Source: Neolewinella agarilytica
Lineage (GTDB): Bacteria > Bacteroidota > Bacteroidia > Chitinophagales > Saprospiraceae
DNA length: 64,000 nucleotides
Reading direction: 5' to 3'
Assembly (NCBI RefSeq): GCF_900110645.1
Contig: NZ_FOFB01000028.1
Span: forward strand, 19,444 to 83,443
Every line of letters begins with the position of its first letter. The first letter of the stretch is position 1. The translations under genes and the position numbers were made by a program. The notes under the pieces are model-generated. The model saw only the letters and a list, made by a program, of their open reading frames with translations, was not told the DNA's origin and did no database searches. Positions 58,849 through 64,000 of this stretch are shown here, piece by piece.

Positions 58849-59784
58849 CTAACTTCGGAGAAAACGCAGCACTTCTTTTGATTTGGAGCGCGAAACGGGC
58901 ACCGGACAATCCGGGAATGCAGGGTGATGCAACTGATAACCTTGCGCATTTCCTGTCACGGATTCTACGCCACCAGCACGTACAATGTAAGAGCGATGAC
59001 AGCTGATGAATCCTGAAGGCAATCCATCATTGACCTTAGTCAAGGTATTCCGCACAGTTAGCTTAGCTGGTTCCCCGCTGGCATCCAGATAAAAAACATC
59101 AACGTAATTCCGATCACTGCGCAGGCACCAAATATGGGAAGTGGGGAGGGAAACGACCGGGCGATCCTGCTCATCCTTTATGGAAACTTTTTCAGTAGCA
59201 GGCGAGCTGAGGAAATCGGCAGAAGTTGAAGCAACTTCATTTCCGCTCGTGGTTTTCTCAGCAGTAAGGCCAGGTTCTTTAGGAGCCGACCCTGAGCTTA
59301 TCGTACCCTTTTCCCTGAATTCGGCATTGAACGTTGCCGCCCCTCGACTATATCGTTTCAGCTTAATGACATAATCCGTCAAGGTCATAGCTATTATGAG
59401 AAAGAAGGATATTGCTCCGGCATTATGAACAAAAATACCGTAGGTATTCCAGGAGGGGGTTCCTCCAAGTAAATGCACATAAAAATAGGCTACTGTTATT
59501 CCTAACCAAAAGCAAATGCTTGTAAATAAGATTTGCTTACCAACCGTCCATTGTTGATCCACTAAATAATATCTGAAAAAAAGGCCCGAAGACCAAAAGC
59601 CAACGGCGACGATCAAACCATATCCCGAAAGGAACAAATTTTTGTTCTTTATCTCTGCCTCCGCGGTACCAAATGGCTGAAAAACAATTAAAACCAGCGC
59701 TATAAACACTCCCATGGCTAATCCCTTCAACAGGACAGCCCGGGCGGAGTTATTAGGAACAGGGTAAGGTTGGTTCAATAGCAC
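58849..59784 (-). CDS. Membrane-bound LytTR-family transcription regulator
   Basis: 311 residues. Four hydrophobic helices are at about 20-36, 53-71, 84-105 and 120-140 ([66 protein letters not shown]). A Ser/Thr-rich linker follows, and then a C-terminal LytTR DNA-binding domain ([60 protein letters not shown]). LytTR domains bind direct repeats in promoters. Its target genes are unknown; the CPBP gene 122 bp downstream may be one. Confidence 0.88.
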   Translation of the reverse strand: MLLNQPYPVPNNSARAVLLKGLAMGVFIALVLIVFQPFGTAEAEIKNKNLFLSGYGLIVAVGFWSSGLFFRYYLVDQQWTVGKQILFTSICFWLGITVAYFYVHLLGGTPSWNTYGIFVHNAGAISFFLIIAMTLTDYVIKLKRYSRGAATFNAEFREKGTISSGSAPKEPGLTAEKTTSGNEVASTSADFLSSPATEKVSIKDEQDRPVVSLPTSHIWCLRSDRNYVDVFYLDASGEPAKLTVRNTLTKVNDGLPSGFISCHRSYIVRAGGVESVTGNAQGYQLHHPAFPDCPVPVSRSKSKEVLRFLRS

Positions 59785-59861
59785 AGCGCAATATAGTAAT
59801 GGCGCAGTAACTACAAACCATCTTGTTAGAGGAGTTGGTCAGCTGAATGATCGACTATTCT

Positions 59862-59869
59862 TACTTTTG
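59862..59869 (+). promoter_or_regulatory. -7 element TACTTTTG of fumC
   Basis: A match to TAnnTTTG, 18 nt before the fumC ATG, with TTGG at 59834-59837 as a possible -33 element. Confidence 0.6.
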
Positions 59870-59887
59870 TCCCAAATTGATCAAACC

Positions 59888-61273
<1,386 letters not shown>

Positions 61274-61688
61274 TTAGTTCATTTTCTTTGGTGGTAAAGA
61301 ACATCGTTTAAGAGTCCAATGGGGCATTGTTTATATAAATGTCCCTGTGCCATTCACAAACCCACCAGTATCCGTCCCTGTTACTGAAATGGACATTTAA
61401 ATCCGGCATCAAAAACGTGGTGTTTTCGGAATTTGGTTTGCGAACCAAGAAGATAGAATTTGGACAGATGGTGGAGTTACACACCTTGTTCAGTCAAATA
61501 CTGGGAATTCGACTAATTTTGTTAGCATTGATGAAGAAGCCTTTAATTCTGCTTCCCTAGGAGTTGATGTATTCCTAACTTCACGAGAATCAGATATTCC
61601 ATTTCAAGACTGGATACTCTCACCTTCGTGGGCCTTACATTCCTCACGGGATGGAGGGACGTCCGTTAACTGTTTCATTTCAAACTAA
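61274..61688 (+). pseudogene. Decayed gene remnant with frameshifts
   Basis: Three frames carry coding-like pieces with no start codon: FFGGKEHRLRVQWGIVYINV followed by PVPFTNPPVSVPVTEMDI and a stop; then, in another frame, FGIWFANQEDRIWTDGGVTH, LVQSNTGNSTNFVSIDEEAF and so on to RDGGTSVNCFISN and a stop at 61686-61688. The QWG...PVPFTNPP pattern vaguely recalls C-terminal domains of fibre-like proteins, but the family is not established. The DNA is AT-rich, unlike fumC. A terminator follows. It is best read as the broken 3' part of an acquired gene. Confidence 0.5.
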
Positions 61689-61717
61689 TTTTTCATAACC
61701 GATTCTATTGAGACTGT

Positions 61718-61765
61718 GTCAGGGTGGGTTGATATACAATGTATCTTCCCACCCTGACTATTTTT
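61718..61765 (+). terminator. Intrinsic terminator before the TonB receptor gene
   Basis: An 11-bp perfect stem GTCAGGGTGGG / CCCACCCTGAC with a 19-nt loop that can itself pair, followed by TATTTTT. It closes transcription from the remnant upstream. Confidence 0.8.
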
Positions 61766-61792
61766 AGATTTCCGGACAAAATGTAATTTGCT

Positions 61793-63928
61793 TTGCTCAT
61801 TTACAGAACTCTAAGATTGTCCTTGCCATTTGTTTACCTTCTAGTGTTCTTTTCAACCCTGCCCCTTTATGGACAGAATGTCCGTGGTCTAATTCTAGAC
61901 GACCAAACGAAAGAACCCCTTATCGGGGCGTACATAACGAATAAGAATACAAGTAAGACAATCGTTACTGACCAATTTGGGTCGTTTATTATTAATGCCT
62001 CAAAAGAAAACAACACTAGCTTAAGAATTTCTTACCTTGGTTACAGAACTCTTGACACGACCATCACTTCCACCATTTCTCCATTAGTCATTGGATTAAC
62101 TCCTAAGGTCACTCTACCTACTATCGAAATAGTATCTAAGGATTCTGAGAGACATGTACGTAACGAGTTGGCCATAGCAAATATTCCAGTTGCACTTCTC
62201 AACGCACTGCCTTCCTTAGCCGGGGAGACTGATCCTATAAAATCATTACAGCTTTTACCTGGTATTGCGGCAGGGGTGGAAGGAACTGCAGATATTTATG
62301 TCCGAGGAGGCACACCAGATCAGAATCTTATTCTTTTGGATGGTGCTAAAATATACAATGCAAATCATCTATTTGGGTTTCTTTCACCCATTAACCCTAG
62401 TTTGGTAAAAAACGTTAAGTTGCACAAATCTGGATTCCCTGCGCGCTTTGGCGGACGTTTATCTTCCGTACTAGAAATTGAAACAGAAGGGGGCAATAAA
62501 TCAGAATGGGAAACAACGTTAGGAATAGGTCTTATTAACAGTAGGTTTCAAGTTAGCGGACCACTAAAAAAAGGACGTAGTTCTATCTCAATCGGAGGAA
62601 GAACCGCCCACCTTTCCTTGCTGAACTTTATTGCAAAAAATGAAGAATCGTTTCAAACGTATGCGTTTTACGATCTCAATCTAAAAGCTAACTGGCAATA
62701 CGGCAAATCAAACATTTCATTAGCACTCTTCAGGAACTATGACCGCACGGTAGTAGCTCAAAATACTGTACGCACACCGCTTCAAGGAATTTTTGACTAC
62801 GGAAATATTACAGGAAGTGCAAGGTGGTCCTTTGCCCTTAATAAGAAGTTCACGCTAACTTCTTTATTGACAGGAAATTACTATAGCTATCGCGCAAAAG
62901 AAGAACTTTCGATATCAGAAGAAATAGCAGAGATTACGTCAAATATTTCCACTATCCGTGAACTAGATGCCAAGTTACGACTCAGAGGCTATTTGAACAA
63001 TAATCTAATCCTCGAAACAGGTCTGGAAGGTAGTCTCAGGAGAATCAATCCTAGGAATGTAGAATCAACAAACGAAAGTTTATCAGTAGGATTTCGTCCG
63101 GAGGAAAATAGTCAGGATTTAGCTGCATTCGCAGATGTTACCTTAGACGTAACCAATTGTTTAGCACTACAAACTGGTTTAAGAATACAAAATTATTTTC
63201 TACCCGGAAACCCTGGACACAATGCTACTTTTACTTATTTAGAACCTAGGGTAAATTTAAGTTATTCTCTCAACGAGAAAGCTACTTTGTCAACTTCTTA
63301 TACAAGAATGTCACAAGGTTTACATATGATTTCAAACAATTTTATTGGTATTCCCACGAATCTTTGGGTAACAGCCAATGAAAGAGTTATACCCATTAGG
63401 GGAACACAATTTTCATTTGGTGGAGGCTACAATTCCAAAAAGTTCAATCTGGCCATTGACGCTTACTATAAAACCGCAAAGAACGTTATTGACCCACTAC
63501 CTGGAGTAGGGTTTTTCCAGTCGAGTACGGAGAATTGGGAAAATGATATTTCAGCTGGTGGTGAGAACCAGATCCGGGGGATTGAATTTTTTTACCAGCA
63601 CAAGAGAGACCGTTTATTCGGATGGGTTACTTACAATTTGGTTTGGAACAGAATTAAGTACGATGAAATAAATAATGGAGAATGGTATTTTCGTCAGTTT
63701 GATCGTCGACATGACTTATCAATAGTTACCGGTTATCGGCTCAATAACAAGTGGCAGTTACTTGCGAATTTTGTGCTCAACTCTGGTTTTCGTTTAACCT
63801 TACCGGTTGCGACTAGATACGATGGGCTTTCTAATTCTATTATTCCAGTCTATCGTGAAAGGTACAATGGAAAAACTCCAATTTACCACCGAATGGATGT
63901 AACTTTTAGAGCATGTCTAAAAATTTGA
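61793..63928 (+). CDS. TonB-dependent receptor with carboxypeptidase-regulatory-like domain, C-terminally short
   Basis: 711 residues from a TTG at 61793 (an ATG 12 nt upstream runs into a stop). The signal peptide is LSLPFVYLLVFFSTLPLYGQ. An N-terminal CarboxypepD-regulatory-like domain (VRGLILDDQTKEPLIGAYIT, SLRISYLGYRTLDTTI) leads to a TonB plug (LQLLPGIAAGVEGTADIYVR, GGTPDQNLILLDGAKIYNAN). The beta-barrel follows. It ends MDVTFRACLKI, whereas relatives continue about 60-100 residues past the YHRMD(V/L) strand to finish the barrel, so the 3' end seems truncated or frameshifted. The gene is AT-rich and lies beside a broken remnant. Confidence 0.82.
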   Translation: MLIYRTLRLSLPFVYLLVFFSTLPLYGQNVRGLILDDQTKEPLIGAYITNKNTSKTIVTDQFGSFIINASKENNTSLRISYLGYRTLDTTITSTISPLVIGLTPKVTLPTIEIVSKDSERHVRNELAIANIPVALLNALPSLAGETDPIKSLQLLPGIAAGVEGTADIYVRGGTPDQNLILLDGAKIYNANHLFGFLSPINPSLVKNVKLHKSGFPARFGGRLSSVLEIETEGGNKSEWETTLGIGLINSRFQVSGPLKKGRSSISIGGRTAHLSLLNFIAKNEESFQTYAFYDLNLKANWQYGKSNISLALFRNYDRTVVAQNTVRTPLQGIFDYGNITGSARWSFALNKKFTLTSLLTGNYYSYRAKEELSISEEIAEITSNISTIRELDAKLRLRGYLNNNLILETGLEGSLRRINPRNVESTNESLSVGFRPEENSQDLAAFADVTLDVTNCLALQTGLRIQNYFLPGNPGHNATFTYLEPRVNLSYSLNEKATLSTSYTRMSQGLHMISNNFIGIPTNLWVTANERVIPIRGTQFSFGGGYNSKKFNLAIDAYYKTAKNVIDPLPGVGFFQSSTENWENDISAGGENQIRGIEFFYQHKRDRLFGWVTYNLVWNRIKYDEINNGEWYFRQFDRRHDLSIVTGYRLNNKWQLLANFVLNSGFRLTLPVATRYDGLSNSIIPVYRERYNGKTPIYHRMDVTFRACLKI

Positions 63929-64000
63929 GTCTCGGTTTCTACTGATCGACGAAAGAACCATCTGAATATTGGCCGCTAGAATGAATCCTGCCGAATTTTC
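63929..64000 (+). other. Sequence after the truncated receptor
   Basis: No continuation of the receptor barrel is readable in any frame in these 72 bases, which supports loss of the receptor's 3' end rather than a single-base sequencing frameshift. Nothing else seen. Confidence 0.4.

Overview
The window looks like chromosomal DNA of a Bacteroidota bacterium, probably of the Saprospiria/Lewinella type. The family-level placement is inference. The evidence is: C-terminal type IX secretion (T9SS) sorting domains, lipoproteins and signal peptides ending in AQ, TAnnTTTG-type promoter -7 elements, a TonB-dependent receptor of the carboxypeptidase-regulatory type, a GIN/DUF2807 protein, the small 'MYWTLELASHLED' protein that is widespread in the phylum, and a Cys-rich 'FDCP..(N)GD.C' repeat lipoprotein. 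Base composition is fairly GC-rich, except for AT-rich islands at about 28.6-31.8 kb, 51.9-53.6 kb and 61.3-64 kb.

Layout. 0-5 kb: the 3' part of priA, an ankyrin protein, a DUF234-type AAA ATPase and a secreted beta-helix protein. 5-12 kb: GIN-domain protein, amidase, degenerate M23-like protein, 7TM protein and CotH-like protein. 12-18 kb: GntP permease, then an exported lipoprotein whose mature part is a contractile-tail-sheath domain, a second lipoprotein, and an S15/CocE hydrolase. 18-28 kb: small proteins, TonB-C protein, NudK, luciferase-like monooxygenase, two Gfo/Idh/MocA oxidoreductases, a VapBC-type toxin-antitoxin cassette flanked by 28-bp repeats, a FemAB-like protein, M50 protease, metal-binding protein and a PLP deaminase-like enzyme. 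28-38 kb: two overlapping secreted-protein genes, the IorA/IorB-type molybdenum hydroxylase pair, an ECF sigma factor with a membrane/beta-barrel partner, and the Cys-repeat lipoprotein. 38-52 kb: sugar isomerase, ABC-F ATPase followed by a 61-bp minisatellite, transglutaminase-like protein, cmk, and housekeeping or repair genes including rlmD with a NUDIX gene. 52-64 kb: TPR lipoprotein pair, PfpI-like protein, phytase-like esterase, SH3 and CAP-domain lipoproteins, CPBP protease, LytTR regulator, fumC, a decayed gene remnant and a C-terminally short TonB receptor.

Most of this is ordinary core and envelope biology. Three things stand out. First, a dispersed GC-rich element (core TGCACCTGCGGCCGCGCC and variants) occurs about 16 times on both strands. 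It lies mostly just upstream of genes but is also embedded in several coding sequences. Second, the sheath-like lipoprotein has no tail or injection-system neighbours. Third, the toxin-antitoxin cassette is bracketed by two copies of the 3' end of the neighbouring FemAB-like gene. Several imperfect inverted-repeat elements, a hexamer tract abutting a start codon and a minisatellite add to the repeat content. No tRNA, rRNA, CRISPR array, transposase or integrase was seen.
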